Assembly (NCBI GenBank): GCA_964520905.1
Contig: CAZFQL010000019.1
Location: forward strand, 1 to 64,000
Direction of reading: 5' to 3'
Source of the DNA: JAGVIE01 sp964520905
Lineage (GTDB): Bacteria > Bacteroidota > Ignavibacteria > UBA10030 > SZUA-254
DNA: 64,000 nt
Shown in pieces: positions 1 through 7,963 of the stretch (positions are counted from its first letter, which is position 1; every line of letters starts with the position of its first letter). The position numbers and the translations under genes are program-made. Under the pieces are notes generated by a model. That model saw only the letters and a program-made list of their open reading frames with translations, was not told where the DNA came from and ran no database searches.

Positions 1-130
1 AAGTCTAATCACATATGAAAATAAACTTTTTACACAGTCTCCATCCCTTTGGGAAATTTTTACTTTTGCATTTGTTCTTGCATTTACTCAGCAAAATTGT
101 TATTTTTATCTCCATAATGCTGCTAACAAG

Positions 131-595
131 ATGACCACAGAAAGTCCCGCGGAACAAAAATCCGTTGTTACCAACCGGAAAGCCCTTCATGATTACTTCA
201 TCATAGATAGGTTTGAAACGGGAATTGTACTCAAAGGAACCGAAGTAAAATCTCTGAGACAAGGTCTGGCAAACCTGCAAGACGGCTACGCATTGCTCAG
301 AAACGGCGAAGTCTGGCTCATCGGTATGCACATAAGTCCGTTTGAGAAAGGCAACATCAACAACCACGATCCTAAGCGCGACCGGAAACTCCTGATGCAC
401 AAACGGGAAATCCGCCGGCTCATCGGCAAAGTTGCAGAGAAGGGTTTGACTTTGGTACCCTTGCGTGTTTACTTTAAAAAGAACATTGTCAAGATCGAGT
501 TAGGTCTTGCCCAAGGAAAGAAGTCGTACGATAAACGTGAAGCGATTAAAGAGCGGGAAACGAAACGACAGATCCAGAGAGATTACGCAAGATGA
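131..595 (+). CDS. smpB: SsrA-binding protein SmpB
   Basis: SmpB binds tmRNA and delivers it to stalled ribosomes for trans-translation. The 154-residue product has the normal family length and the family landmarks: an early NRKALHDYFI segment, the GxxLxGTEVKSLRQG beta-barrel strand, HISPFEKGN, and a basic C-terminal tail rich in Lys and Arg that would enter the mRNA channel. The ATG at 131 is used because homology begins just after it, although no clear Shine-Dalgarno sequence precedes it. No ssrA gene is visible in this window. The gene stands alone in front of the arginine decarboxylase. Confidence 0.97.
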   Translation: MTTESPAEQKSVVTNRKALHDYFIIDRFETGIVLKGTEVKSLRQGLANLQDGYALLRNGEVWLIGMHISPFEKGNINNHDPKRDRKLLMHKREIRRLIGKVAEKGLTLVPLRVYFKKNIVKIELGLAQGKKSYDKREAIKERETKRQIQRDYAR

Positions 596-683
596 GCAGC
601 GAGCGGTCTGAATTATGAGATTAAACACTAACCATCAATTTCTATTTAACAACCATCATTATTATTATTAAGGAGCACCAGAA

Positions 684-1229
684 GTGTACGTACCAACGAA
701 GATCTTTTTCACCAAGGGTGTGGGCAGGCATAAAGATTATCTGCAATCATTCGAACTTGCTCTGCGCGATGCAAAGATAGAGAAATGTAACCTCGTAACC
801 GTATCCAGTATTTTCCCTCCCGGCTGTAAACGAATTCCTACCGACGAAGGATTAAAGATGCTTCAAGCCGGGCAAATTACATTTGCAGTCATGGCACGCA
901 ACGCAACGAATGAGCCGAACCGACTCATTGCATCTTCGATAGGCGTTGCACAACCTGCCGACAACTCACAGTACGGATATTTATCTGAACATCATCCATT
1001 CGGTGAAACAGATGAGAAAGCCGGCGAATATGCTGAAGACCTCGCCGCCACTATGCTTGCAACTACACTTGGTGTAGAGTTCGATCCGAACATCGCATGG
1101 GACGAACGAGAATTGCAATATAAAATGAGCGGTAAGATTGTTAAGACGTTTAACGTTACACAATCTGCAGAAGGTGATAAGAACGGTTTGTGGACAACCG
1201 TTGTTGCCAGTGCAATACTTCTCCCCTAA
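684..1229 (+). CDS. pdaD: Pyruvoyl-dependent arginine decarboxylase
   Basis: PvlArgDC converts arginine to agmatine, the first step of one polyamine route, using a pyruvoyl group made by self-cleavage. The 181-residue protein carries the expected cleavage context, VSSIFPPGC, with the Ser41-Ser42 pair as the predicted self-processing site, followed by the conserved ITFAVMARN region and a C-terminal KTFNVTQSA segment. The start is a GTG at 684 preceded by a good ribosome-binding site (AGGAG at 671-675). It follows smpB by 88 bases. The minus-strand ncRNA candidate ends just beyond its stop, so the two converge. Confidence 0.93.
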   Translation: MYVPTKIFFTKGVGRHKDYLQSFELALRDAKIEKCNLVTVSSIFPPGCKRIPTDEGLKMLQAGQITFAVMARNATNEPNRLIASSIGVAQPADNSQYGYLSEHHPFGETDEKAGEYAEDLAATMLATTLGVEFDPNIAWDERELQYKMSGKIVKTFNVTQSAEGDKNGLWTTVVASAILLP

Positions 1230-1241
1230 GAAACAAGTAAC

Positions 1242-1312
1242 AAAAAAGTCGAAGGCGCCCTTCAGTGTGTGAACCGCCCCCCAGGCAATTCTTTTACTGA
1301 GGCGCCCTCGAC
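1242..1312 (-). terminator. Rho-independent terminator
   Basis: A GC-rich stem of about 17 pairs (with one mismatch and a short bulge) spans 1248-1312. Read on the minus strand it is followed by six T (1247-1242). The plus-strand side lacks a T run, so it acts on minus-strand transcription. It would end the ncRNA candidate and possibly read-through from the upstream lytic transglycosylase. Confidence 0.7.
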
Positions 1313-1430
1313 CTCATAAAATAAACCGATCCCTCTCATCAGGCACTAATCATGATTAAGTAATTATAGTTACAATCGCTGGGGAACTCTCGATGATAAG
1401 CTACCCATTTTATCCACGGTGTACTGACTC
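1242..1430 (-). ncRNA. Candidate ~190-nt non-coding RNA
   Basis: No open frame is supported between the arginine decarboxylase and the lytic transglycosylase, but the minus strand has a complete transcription unit. A near-consensus promoter lies at 1464-1436, a start is expected near 1430, and a strong hairpin followed by six T lies at 1312-1242. The transcript would be about 188 nt, close to the size of 6S RNA. Near its 5' end, UCAGU and CCG are complementary to CGG and ACUGA in the 3' hairpin, so a closed rod-like alternative fold is possible. I cannot assign a family; 6S RNA is a guess based on size and fold only. Confidence 0.5.
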
Positions 1431-1435
1431 CTGAA

Positions 1436-1464
1436 AATATAAAAAATCAATTTTATATTGTCAA
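1436..1464 (-). promoter_or_regulatory. Sigma-70-type promoter for the ncRNA candidate
   Basis: On the minus strand a perfect -35 TTGACA (1464-1459) is separated by exactly 17 bases from TATATT (1441-1436). It points away from the lytic transglycosylase stop and into the non-coding 1430-1242 stretch. It has the same layout as the promoters at 27307 and 43784, which supports it being real. Confidence 0.6.
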
Positions 1465-1539
1465 GAAAAATCTTGCAATCATTAGAAGTTTTATACAGGT
1501 ATGTGATTTCCGGCGAAATTCGATATGATTCAGAGAAAA

Positions 1540-2271
1540 TTAACTATTCGTCTGAAGGATATCTCTGTAGATTTTCATAGTATTTTTTACATAAGATACG
1601 GTTTCGCGTGAACTTCCGAAATAACCGCTACGGGGTCTCCCATCGTTCCACACCGCCCGATGTAAAGAATAATATCTTTTTGATAGCAGCGGAAGTATTC
1701 TCTCAATGGAATTCCAGTCGTTCGGGTTCTCTCCCATATATGCCGCAAGCTCCTGAGCATCGTAGATGCGGGAAGGTCCGGCATTATAAGCCGCAAGCGC
1801 CAATCGTAAATGATCGTCGGACCGTGTATTATTAAAGAGCTGAAACAGCTTCGCGAAATAATATACACCACTTTGTATATTTCCGGCTACAGGATGTGGC
1901 TCATTAAATTCGAGGTCCTCTGCAATTTCGGCGCTTGTCAGAGGCATCAGTTGCATCAATCCGACTGCTCCCCTCCGACTTGATGCCGAAACATCGAACT
2001 GCGATTCCTGCGCGATGATAGCAAGAATGAGACGATGATCGATACCATATTCGGAAGAATATTTTTTTACTAATCCGAAATCCTCAACCGAAAGTTTACC
2101 CGATATCGAATAATTATCTTTTTCATATAAACCAGCCTGATGGATGAAATGATCATTTGGCGACTTCCAGTAATCTTCCGATCCTAATGGCGTATAGCCC
2201 TTCACTGTAATCAGCGAAATAAGGACTACACCCACGAACCATCCGACTATTCTAAATAATATGATATTCAT
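1540..2271 (-). CDS. Membrane-anchored lytic transglycosylase (SLT domain)
   Basis: A peptidoglycan-cleaving enzyme that forms 1,6-anhydromuropeptides in the periplasm. Of its 243 residues, about 8-24 form an N-terminal signal anchor and 65-225 form a goose-type SLT domain. The catalytic Glu is Glu89 in AIIAQESQF, and the substrate-groove motifs GAVGLMQLMP and ALAAYNAGPSRI are intact. It resembles the MltC/Slt70 catalytic domain without the large accessory region. It starts at ATG 2271 and lies alone, 83 bases beyond the RpiB-like gene's stop. Confidence 0.9.
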   Translation of the reverse strand: MNIILFRIVGWFVGVVLISLITVKGYTPLGSEDYWKSPNDHFIHQAGLYEKDNYSISGKLSVEDFGLVKKYSSEYGIDHRLILAIIAQESQFDVSASSRRGAVGLMQLMPLTSAEIAEDLEFNEPHPVAGNIQSGVYYFAKLFQLFNNTRSDDHLRLALAAYNAGPSRIYDAQELAAYMGENPNDWNSIERILPLLSKRYYSLHRAVWNDGRPRSGYFGSSRETVSYVKNTMKIYRDILQTNS

Positions 2272-2354
2272 TCAATAATTGATCTTTAATCTACTTTAAA
2301 TTAACTATTTATTAATTCACCACAAAATATTGTACGATCAAGTCAAGAAAACGT

Positions 2355-3011
2355 TCACTTGATTGGCCGTTTCTCTATGTCGGCAATTTTATCTATTCGT
2401 TTTTGATGTCTGCCGCCGCCGAATGGTGTTTCTAACCACACCTTTACAATCGACTTAGCCAATTCGCTGCCAAGAATTTTGCCGCCTAAGGTGAGAACAT
2501 TCGCGTTATTGTGCTCACGACTGCTTCTTGAGGAGAATTCGTCAAAACAACAAGTCGCTCTGATGCCTATTACTTTATTTGCCACAATCGCAGACGCCAG
2601 CCCTACGCTATCGATCATAATACCGCGCGAGGCACCGCCTGATGAAACCATTTTAGCTACTGCATAAGCAAAATCGGGGTAATCACAGCTTTCCTCACTA
2701 TTGGTACCTACATCGGTAAGATTATAACCAGCATTCATCAGAAACGGTTTCAACATCTCTTTCAATGCGAAACCTCCATGGTCACTGCCGATGACAATCG
2801 TCTCTTTACCGGATGTGAGTGCTTCCTTCTGCGTTCCGGAAGCAGTCGCCGCTTGTTTTATTTCTTTCTTCATCTCAATTTTGAGATTTAGTTGCTTAGC
2901 TCTATCGCGTGCCGCATCGGTGATGATTGTTCCTTCTTCATAGAAAACTATTCTGTCTGCTCTTCGAACCGCCTCAAGAATCATTTGTTCTGAAATAAGT
3001 TTTTTGGACAT
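2355..3011 (-). CDS. RpiB-like sugar-phosphate isomerase with BMC-type N-terminal domain
   Basis: Residues 72-218 form a RpiB/LacAB ribose-5-phosphate isomerase fold (VIGSDHGG, CDYPDFA, ANKVIGIRA, EHNNANVLTLGG). Two things are unusual. Residues 1-65 are an added domain with an IITDAARDRAKQLNLKI segment, like the domain found on enzymes packaged in bacterial microcompartments (for example EutT/EutQ-type proteins). The catalytic base position, Cys in E. coli RpiB, is Asp134 (MIDSVG), and the Glu used by mycobacterial RpiB is Ser. The chemistry or substrate may therefore differ. The start is placed at ATG 3011 after a GGTGA site; a TTG at 3023 is less likely. It is the last gene of a minus-strand run after rlpA. 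Confidence 0.85.
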   Translation of the reverse strand: MSKKLISEQMILEAVRRADRIVFYEEGTIITDAARDRAKQLNLKIEMKKEIKQAATASGTQKEALTSGKETIVIGSDHGGFALKEMLKPFLMNAGYNLTDVGTNSEESCDYPDFAYAVAKMVSSGGASRGIMIDSVGLASAIVANKVIGIRATCCFDEFSSRSSREHNNANVLTLGGKILGSELAKSIVKVWLETPFGGGRHQKRIDKIADIEKRPIK

Positions 3012-3026
3012 TTGCTTCACCAATAG

Positions 3027-3464
3027 TTATGGTTTTTTATTTGATATATCGCCAAGCTCTATGACTTCGAGCCGAACTTTTGCTGTTCCTGGCCCGATCA
3101 ACTCAAGTGACTTCGCCGCCGCCAATGACAGATCGATTATACGGTCGTCTTTAAATGGACCACGATCGTTGATTCTTACAATAACGGTTCGACCATTTTC
3201 AATATTTGTTACGCGGACACGAGTGTTAAACGGCAGTGTTTGATGCGCCGCCGTCATTTCATTCATGTCGTATGTTTCTCCGTTCGATGTCTGACGTCCG
3301 TTAAATTCATCTGCATAATAAGAAGCGACACCTTCCTGCATCAATAAGTGAGTATCGTTCGTTTCATTTGAAAATTTTTCAGATGTGAAACGCGGTGAAG
3401 CTGTACATCCAGCCAGCAACATGCTTACCAATATTACGCCTAATGAATTTGTAATGAATCTCAT
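3027..3464 (-). CDS. rlpA: RlpA-like septal ring lipoprotein
   Basis: A double-psi beta-barrel protein of the RlpA family, which cleaves or binds denuded peptidoglycan. It has 145 residues, a lipoprotein signal with lipobox LLAGC (Cys20), and the family signatures GVASYYADEFNGR, TAAHQTLPFNTRVRVTN and VRINDRGPF. There is no SPOR domain, unlike the enterobacterial protein. Its ATG overlaps the stop of the guanylyltransferase gene by one base (TGATG), so translation is probably coupled. Confidence 0.9.
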   Translation of the reverse strand: MRFITNSLGVILVSMLLAGCTASPRFTSEKFSNETNDTHLLMQEGVASYYADEFNGRQTSNGETYDMNEMTAAHQTLPFNTRVRVTNIENGRTVIVRINDRGPFKDDRIIDLSLAAAKSLELIGPGTAKVRLEVIELGDISNKKP

Positions 3465-4552
3465 CAGAGAAAATCTACCTTTTGCTTTCGTCTAAGATAA
3501 TCAACGATCTCTTTGACATCCTGAGTTTGACCTTGTTTGCAGACTAGAACCGCATCATCTGTGGCTATGACAATAAGATTATCGACACCGATTGTCGCAA
3601 CGAATTTATCACCGGCATAGACCAGAGTGTTTTTAGTATTCTGGAGAAATGTTTGTCCGGTCACCGAATTTCCATCATCATCCTTGCCCGATATTCTATA
3701 AACTTCGTCCCACGAGCCGACATCACTCCATCCGAAATTTCCTTTAAGGACGTAAACTTCTTTCGCTTTCTCCATCACTCCATAATCGATAGAGATTCCC
3801 CTGATAGTACGATACGCTGTTTCCAGGATATTGTCAAATTTCTCACCGCCAACCGCTTCATCGATTTTTAATAATTCCGAATATACTTCAGGCAAGTGTT
3901 TCCCGATCTCGGTCATTATTGTGTCAACGCGCCAGATGAAAATACCGCTGTTCCAGAGAAAATCTCCGCTCTGTAGGAATTGTTTGGCTGTAGTTGCGTT
4001 CGGCTTCTCGGCAAATGTTTTAACTTTATATACACCGCGCGAAAAATACGGGTTCGTTTTGTCATCCTCATCAACGACCTGAATATATCCGTAACCAGTT
4101 TCGGGCCTTGTGGGCTGGATCCCGACTGTGATGAGTTTGCCCGATTCGTACGCAACCCAGATTGCAAGTCTGAGAACTCGCCTAAATTCTTCTTCATCAT
4201 GCATGATATGATCTGCCGGCAGAACAACCATCACTGCGTCAGGATCCATCCTTCGGACGAATAATCCTGCAAGTCCTATGCATGGCGCAGTATTCCTGCC
4301 GAGCGGTTCTTCGATAATATTTTCGTCCGGTACGTTCGGTAGTTGTTTACTTATCGATTGCTTCTGAACTTTATTTGTAACGATCAGAATATTTTTCGGT
4401 TCGATTAGATCGCTGATTCTCTGGACTGTATTCTGAATCATTGTTCCTTTGTCAACGATCTCCAATAACTGTTTGGGGGTCTTTTCACGACTCCGGGGCC
4501 AAAACCTGGTACCGATACCGCCTGCCATTATCACCGCATATACATTGGGCAT
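3464..4552 (-). CDS. manC: Mannose-1-phosphate guanylyltransferase
   Basis: This makes GDP-mannose from mannose-1-phosphate and GTP for glycan synthesis. It has 362 residues and the nucleotidyltransferase signature MAGGIGTRFWPRSR followed by PKQLL at the N-terminus, then VLPADH and FAEKP, with NSGIFIWR and DYGVMEKA further on. It is the short form: the C-terminal phosphomannose isomerase domain of bifunctional ManC is absent. It sits 16 bases after alr and overlaps rlpA. Confidence 0.93.
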   Translation of the reverse strand: MPNVYAVIMAGGIGTRFWPRSREKTPKQLLEIVDKGTMIQNTVQRISDLIEPKNILIVTNKVQKQSISKQLPNVPDENIIEEPLGRNTAPCIGLAGLFVRRMDPDAVMVVLPADHIMHDEEEFRRVLRLAIWVAYESGKLITVGIQPTRPETGYGYIQVVDEDDKTNPYFSRGVYKVKTFAEKPNATTAKQFLQSGDFLWNSGIFIWRVDTIMTEIGKHLPEVYSELLKIDEAVGGEKFDNILETAYRTIRGISIDYGVMEKAKEVYVLKGNFGWSDVGSWDEVYRISGKDDDGNSVTGQTFLQNTKNTLVYAGDKFVATIGVDNLIVIATDDAVLVCKQGQTQDVKEIVDYLRRKQKVDFL

Positions 4553-4568
4553 ATACTAATCTACCTTC

Positions 4569-5684
4569 CTAATGAATAAAAATACGCGGCACACGCGCCG
4601 CTATGTTTGTTAGTACTTCGTATGGTACTGTGCCGATTTTATCGGAGAGTTCCCATACCGATATTTCATCTCCGCCGCTTTTTCCAATCAGAATTACATC
4701 GTCACCTACATGCACATTTGCCTCAAATCCTATATCGACCATTATTTGATCCATGCAGACAATCCCAACAATTGGAAAACGCTGTCCATTGATCAACACT
4801 TCACCATTGTTGCTTAGCCCACGACTGTATCCATCCCCATATCCGATTGGAATAGTTGCAATCCGTGTCCTCTTCGGTGTAAAATATTTCCGTCCGTAAC
4901 TGATGCTCGTGTTTTGTGCGACTTCTTTGATGAACACAACATTTGATTTCAATGTTAAAATCGATCGGATGGGAACACTCTCCGATGTTTCCCGTGATGG
5001 ATAGATTCCATAAAGCATTATACCGGGTCTAACCATCGAGAAATATGTCTCCGGCATATCCAACAATGCGCCGCTGTTGGCAAGATGTATATGCGGGATT
5101 TCGATTCCCATCGATTTGATTTTCTTGATGACACTCTGAAAACGATCGAGCTGGTAATATGTGAATGCTTTATCTTTTTCATCTGCTGATGCGAGATGGC
5201 TGTAAACTCCGACCACTTCGAGGTGAGGCATCAGGCATGCGCGCTCGATGAATTGCGGCGCGTTTTCCGAATGAACGCCGATCCGCTCCATACCAGTATC
5301 AATCTTTAAATGTACCCGCGCTTTCTTTCTATTGTGCTTGGGCACTTCGTGCTCTATTCGTTCTGCGATTTCAAGTGATGAGACAGTAATCTCCAGATCA
5401 TTCTGAATGAACTCCCGAATCTGACTTCCAAGAACTCCGCCCAACACGAGAATAGGAATATTAATACCATTCTGCCTGAGAATAATGCCTTCCTCTAAAA
5501 ATCCGACGCCTAAATAGTCAACACCAAAACTCATCAAAGCTTGAGCAATCTCAACCAGTCCATGACCGTAAGCATTCGCTTTCACGATTCCCATAATCCT
5601 GACTTTTTCATTGACTTGCTTTTTGATACCGTCAAAATTATCCCTCAGACATTTTAAATCTATTTCGGCTCGTGTCAGGCGCAT
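4569..5684 (-). CDS. alr: Alanine racemase
   Basis: A PLP enzyme making D-alanine for peptidoglycan. The 371 residues are the usual length. The PLP-binding lysine is Lys35 in VKANAYGHG, the opposing catalytic Tyr lies in ISYGRKY, and the GYGDGY, VGIVCMDQ and YEVLTNIAARVPR motifs are present. It is the first gene of the alr-manC-rlpA-rpiB run, all cell-envelope or sugar-phosphate functions. A terminator separates it from atpC upstream. Confidence 0.97.
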   Translation of the reverse strand: MRLTRAEIDLKCLRDNFDGIKKQVNEKVRIMGIVKANAYGHGLVEIAQALMSFGVDYLGVGFLEEGIILRQNGINIPILVLGGVLGSQIREFIQNDLEITVSSLEIAERIEHEVPKHNRKKARVHLKIDTGMERIGVHSENAPQFIERACLMPHLEVVGVYSHLASADEKDKAFTYYQLDRFQSVIKKIKSMGIEIPHIHLANSGALLDMPETYFSMVRPGIMLYGIYPSRETSESVPIRSILTLKSNVVFIKEVAQNTSISYGRKYFTPKRTRIATIPIGYGDGYSRGLSNNGEVLINGQRFPIVGIVCMDQIMVDIGFEANVHVGDDVILIGKSGGDEISVWELSDKIGTVPYEVLTNIAARVPRIFIH

Positions 5685-5707
5685 CCGAGTTTCATTTAGC
5701 TATGAAT

Positions 5708-5752
5708 AAAAAAACCCTCGCCGACACCGGCAAATTCGGAGTCGTGTGGGTT
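5708..5752 (-). terminator. Terminator after atpDC
   Basis: Minus-strand hairpin with AACCC paired to GGGTT and an inner GAC-CCG/CGG-GTC stem, followed by seven T at 5714-5708. It lies between the atpC stop and the alr start, ending the ATP synthase pair. Confidence 0.6.
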
Positions 5753-5768
5753 ATTGTCATAAAATACT

Positions 5769-6179
5769 TTATCTTTTTTCAGCAACACGTATCCGATTGA
5801 TTGCTCGATCAAGTGCAGATTTAGTTTCTGTATTTTCATTTTCAGTCAACTTCCCGATCAGCTTTTGTTTTGCCCGATCACGGGCAGATTCAGCCCTGCT
5901 TTTGTCGATCTCGTCATGCCGTTCAACAGTTTCCGCTAGTATGACGACGTGATTATTCAAAACATCAACAAATCCACCGCTCGTAGCAAAGAATACTTCA
6001 CGTCCGGATGGTTCTTGAAGCTTCAACGTTCCAATACCAATCTCGGCGAGCATCGGTGCATGGTTAAATAAAACTTGAAATCCACCCATAACACCCGGAG
6101 CGCTGAAACTACTGACATCTCCGTTAAAAATAACTTTTGTTGGCGTGATAATTTCGAGTTTGAATGTTTTGTCAGCCAT
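5769..6179 (-). CDS. atpC: F1F0 ATP synthase epsilon subunit
   Basis: The epsilon subunit couples the central stalk to the c-ring and inhibits ATP hydrolysis. The 136-residue protein has the N-terminal beta-sandwich (KLEIITPTKVIF, SAPGVMGGFQVLFNHAPMLA) and a C-terminal helical pair rich in Arg and Glu. It starts 8 bases after atpD. The pair is separate from the remaining ATP synthase genes, as in green sulfur bacteria and relatives. Confidence 0.96.
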   Translation of the reverse strand: MADKTFKLEIITPTKVIFNGDVSSFSAPGVMGGFQVLFNHAPMLAEIGIGTLKLQEPSGREVFFATSGGFVDVLNNHVVILAETVERHDEIDKSRAESARDRAKQKLIGKLTENENTETKSALDRAINRIRVAEKR

Positions 6180-6187
6180 AACCGATA

Positions 6188-7594
6188 TTATGCGGCTTCT
6201 TTCTTGAAACGTTCAAGTACATCTTCGATTGGTCCAACCATCCAGAACATATTTTCGGGAATATGATCGTACTCGCCTTCGATAATGCCTTTGAAACTTC
6301 TGATTGTATCGGCAAATTTTACATACTTACCCGGCATATTCGTAAATTGTTCCGCCACAAAAAACGGTTGAGAGAGAAACTTCTGAATTTTCCTCGCACG
6401 CATAACTGTTAACCGATCATCATCGGATAATTCGTCCATGCCGAGGATGTTGATGATATCCTGAAGGTCTTTGTAAGTTTGGAGAATTTCTTTCACACGC
6501 TTGGCAACGTCATAATGTTCATCACCTACGATACCGGGATCGAGAATGCGCGAGGTTGAATCGAGCGGATCGACGGCAGGATAAATTCCCATATCAGAAA
6601 TTTGTCGGCTTAATACTGTGGTTGCATCAAGATGACTGAATGTAGTTGCAGGCGCCGGATCGGTTAAGTCATCGGCAGGAACGTAGATCGCCTGCACCGA
6701 TGTGATAGAACCCTTCTTTGTTGAAGTGATACGCTCCTGAAGTTCGCCCATCTCCGTACCAAGTGTCGGTTGATAACCGACTGCAGACGGCATTCTGCCC
6801 AGCAGTGCCGATACTTCCGAACCTGCCTGAACAAATCGGAAAATGTTATCGATGAACAAGAGTACATCCTTCCCTTCTTCATCTCGGAAATATTCTGCCA
6901 TTGTTAGAGCTGTAAGTCCTACACGCTGACGAGCGCCGGGCGGTTCATTCATCTGGCCGAACACAAGTGCAGTTTTATCCAACACTCCTGACTCTTTCAT
7001 CTCCAGCCAGAGATCGTTTCCTTCACGTGTCCTCTCACCAACACCGCCAAAAACCGAGTAACCGCCGTGGTGAAGCGCGATATTGTGAATCAATTCCATA
7101 ATTACAACTGTCTTACCAACACCTGCACCGCCGAATAAGCCGGTTTTCCCGCCTTTTGAATAGGGCTCCAGCAAGTCGATAACTTTAATTCCTGTTTCAA
7201 ACATTTCTTTACGAGTGCTGAGACTTTCAAACGAAGGTGGCGGGCGATGAATAGAATATTTCTTCTCGCTCGTAATCGGAGGCAAGCCGTCGATCCCTTT
7301 TCCGATAACGTTGATAAGTCTGCCGAGTGTATTCGGTCCGACCGGAACTTCGATTGTAGTTCCGAGGTCGTAAGCAGCCATACCTCTTACCAAGCCATCA
7401 GTTGAATCCATAGCAACGGTGCGTACACGCTCTTCACCCAAATGCTGCTGGACTTCGCAAATTAATTCATCATCGATTCCCTCGATGTTCTTTCGTGGAA
7501 TCTTTACAGCGTTCAAAATAGATGGAAGCTTTCCACCTGAAAAATCAATATCGACAACCGGTCCGATAACCTGGACAATTTTTCCTTCGTTCAT
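6188..7594 (-). CDS. atpD: F1F0 ATP synthase beta subunit
   Basis: The catalytic F1 subunit. The 468 residues include the Walker A motif GGAGVGKT at 155-162, the catalytic-Glu segment GERTREGNDLW, the Walker B region VLLFIDNIFRF, and the SALLGRMPSAVGYQPTL signature. All catalytic residues appear intact. It is the first gene of an atpDC operon; a candidate promoter lies about 100 bases upstream at 7722-7694. Confidence 0.98.
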   Translation of the reverse strand: MNEGKIVQVIGPVVDIDFSGGKLPSILNAVKIPRKNIEGIDDELICEVQQHLGEERVRTVAMDSTDGLVRGMAAYDLGTTIEVPVGPNTLGRLINVIGKGIDGLPPITSEKKYSIHRPPPSFESLSTRKEMFETGIKVIDLLEPYSKGGKTGLFGGAGVGKTVVIMELIHNIALHHGGYSVFGGVGERTREGNDLWLEMKESGVLDKTALVFGQMNEPPGARQRVGLTALTMAEYFRDEEGKDVLLFIDNIFRFVQAGSEVSALLGRMPSAVGYQPTLGTEMGELQERITSTKKGSITSVQAIYVPADDLTDPAPATTFSHLDATTVLSRQISDMGIYPAVDPLDSTSRILDPGIVGDEHYDVAKRVKEILQTYKDLQDIINILGMDELSDDDRLTVMRARKIQKFLSQPFFVAEQFTNMPGKYVKFADTIRSFKGIIEGEYDHIPENMFWMVGPIEDVLERFKKEAA

Positions 7595-7693
7595 GCAGTT
7601 CCTTAATAAATTATTCGTTTCTTCCTCCCTACGAGAACGGAAACCGATATTAACGAGGTTACTCGAGGGAGATTTTACCTGAAAAGTCTTGTC

Positions 7694-7722
7694 AATATAT
7701 GGATTTTAATGGAATAATACAA
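7694..7722 (-). promoter_or_regulatory. Candidate promoter of atpDC
   Basis: Minus strand: TTGTAT (7722-7717), 17 bases, TATATT (7699-7694). Transcription would start near 7687, giving a leader of about 93 bases to atpD. The -35 is imperfect, so confidence is moderate. Confidence 0.4.
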
Positions 7723-7882
7723 AATACTCTTTGATGCGCGATTACAGGTTTATACTATTTGATATTCCATGCTGTGAAGGAGTTGTACTCCTGAACTGAT
7801 TGTACACGCGGGATATTGGAATCAAGTAGGTCGGGAGAAAATCTCCCTCCCAGCTTAGCCAGCCCGGCAATCTCCTTTTTTC

Positions 7883-7911
7883 TTGAACCATGTAAGAAAA
7901 AATCTTATCTT
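7883..7911 (+). promoter_or_regulatory. Candidate promoter of the GT39 gene
   Basis: Plus strand: TTGAAC (7883-7888), 17 bases, TATCTT (7906-7911), placed about 50 bases before the GTG start at 7964. Confidence 0.35.
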
Positions 7912-7963
7912 TATTCTCAGCAAATGAGAAACCCCTTTTGAACAACGAAAGAATTGACAAACT

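Larger units (their letters stand above)
7595..7963. other. Divergent intergenic region atpD / GT39 gene
   Basis: About 370 bases between two divergent genes. I see no supported gene; short open frames here lack start sites and family similarity. It contains one candidate promoter for each side (7722-7694 minus, 7883-7911 plus), both with 17-base spacers. Confidence 0.6.

Noticed and set aside
5..400. Minus-strand open frame opposite smpB
   Set aside because: It is antisense to a well-conserved gene, has no family pattern and no supported start.
1242..1430. tmRNA or SRP RNA as the identity of the ncRNA candidate
   Set aside because: The tRNA-like ends of tmRNA and the conserved SRP tetraloop region are both absent, and tmRNA would be much longer.
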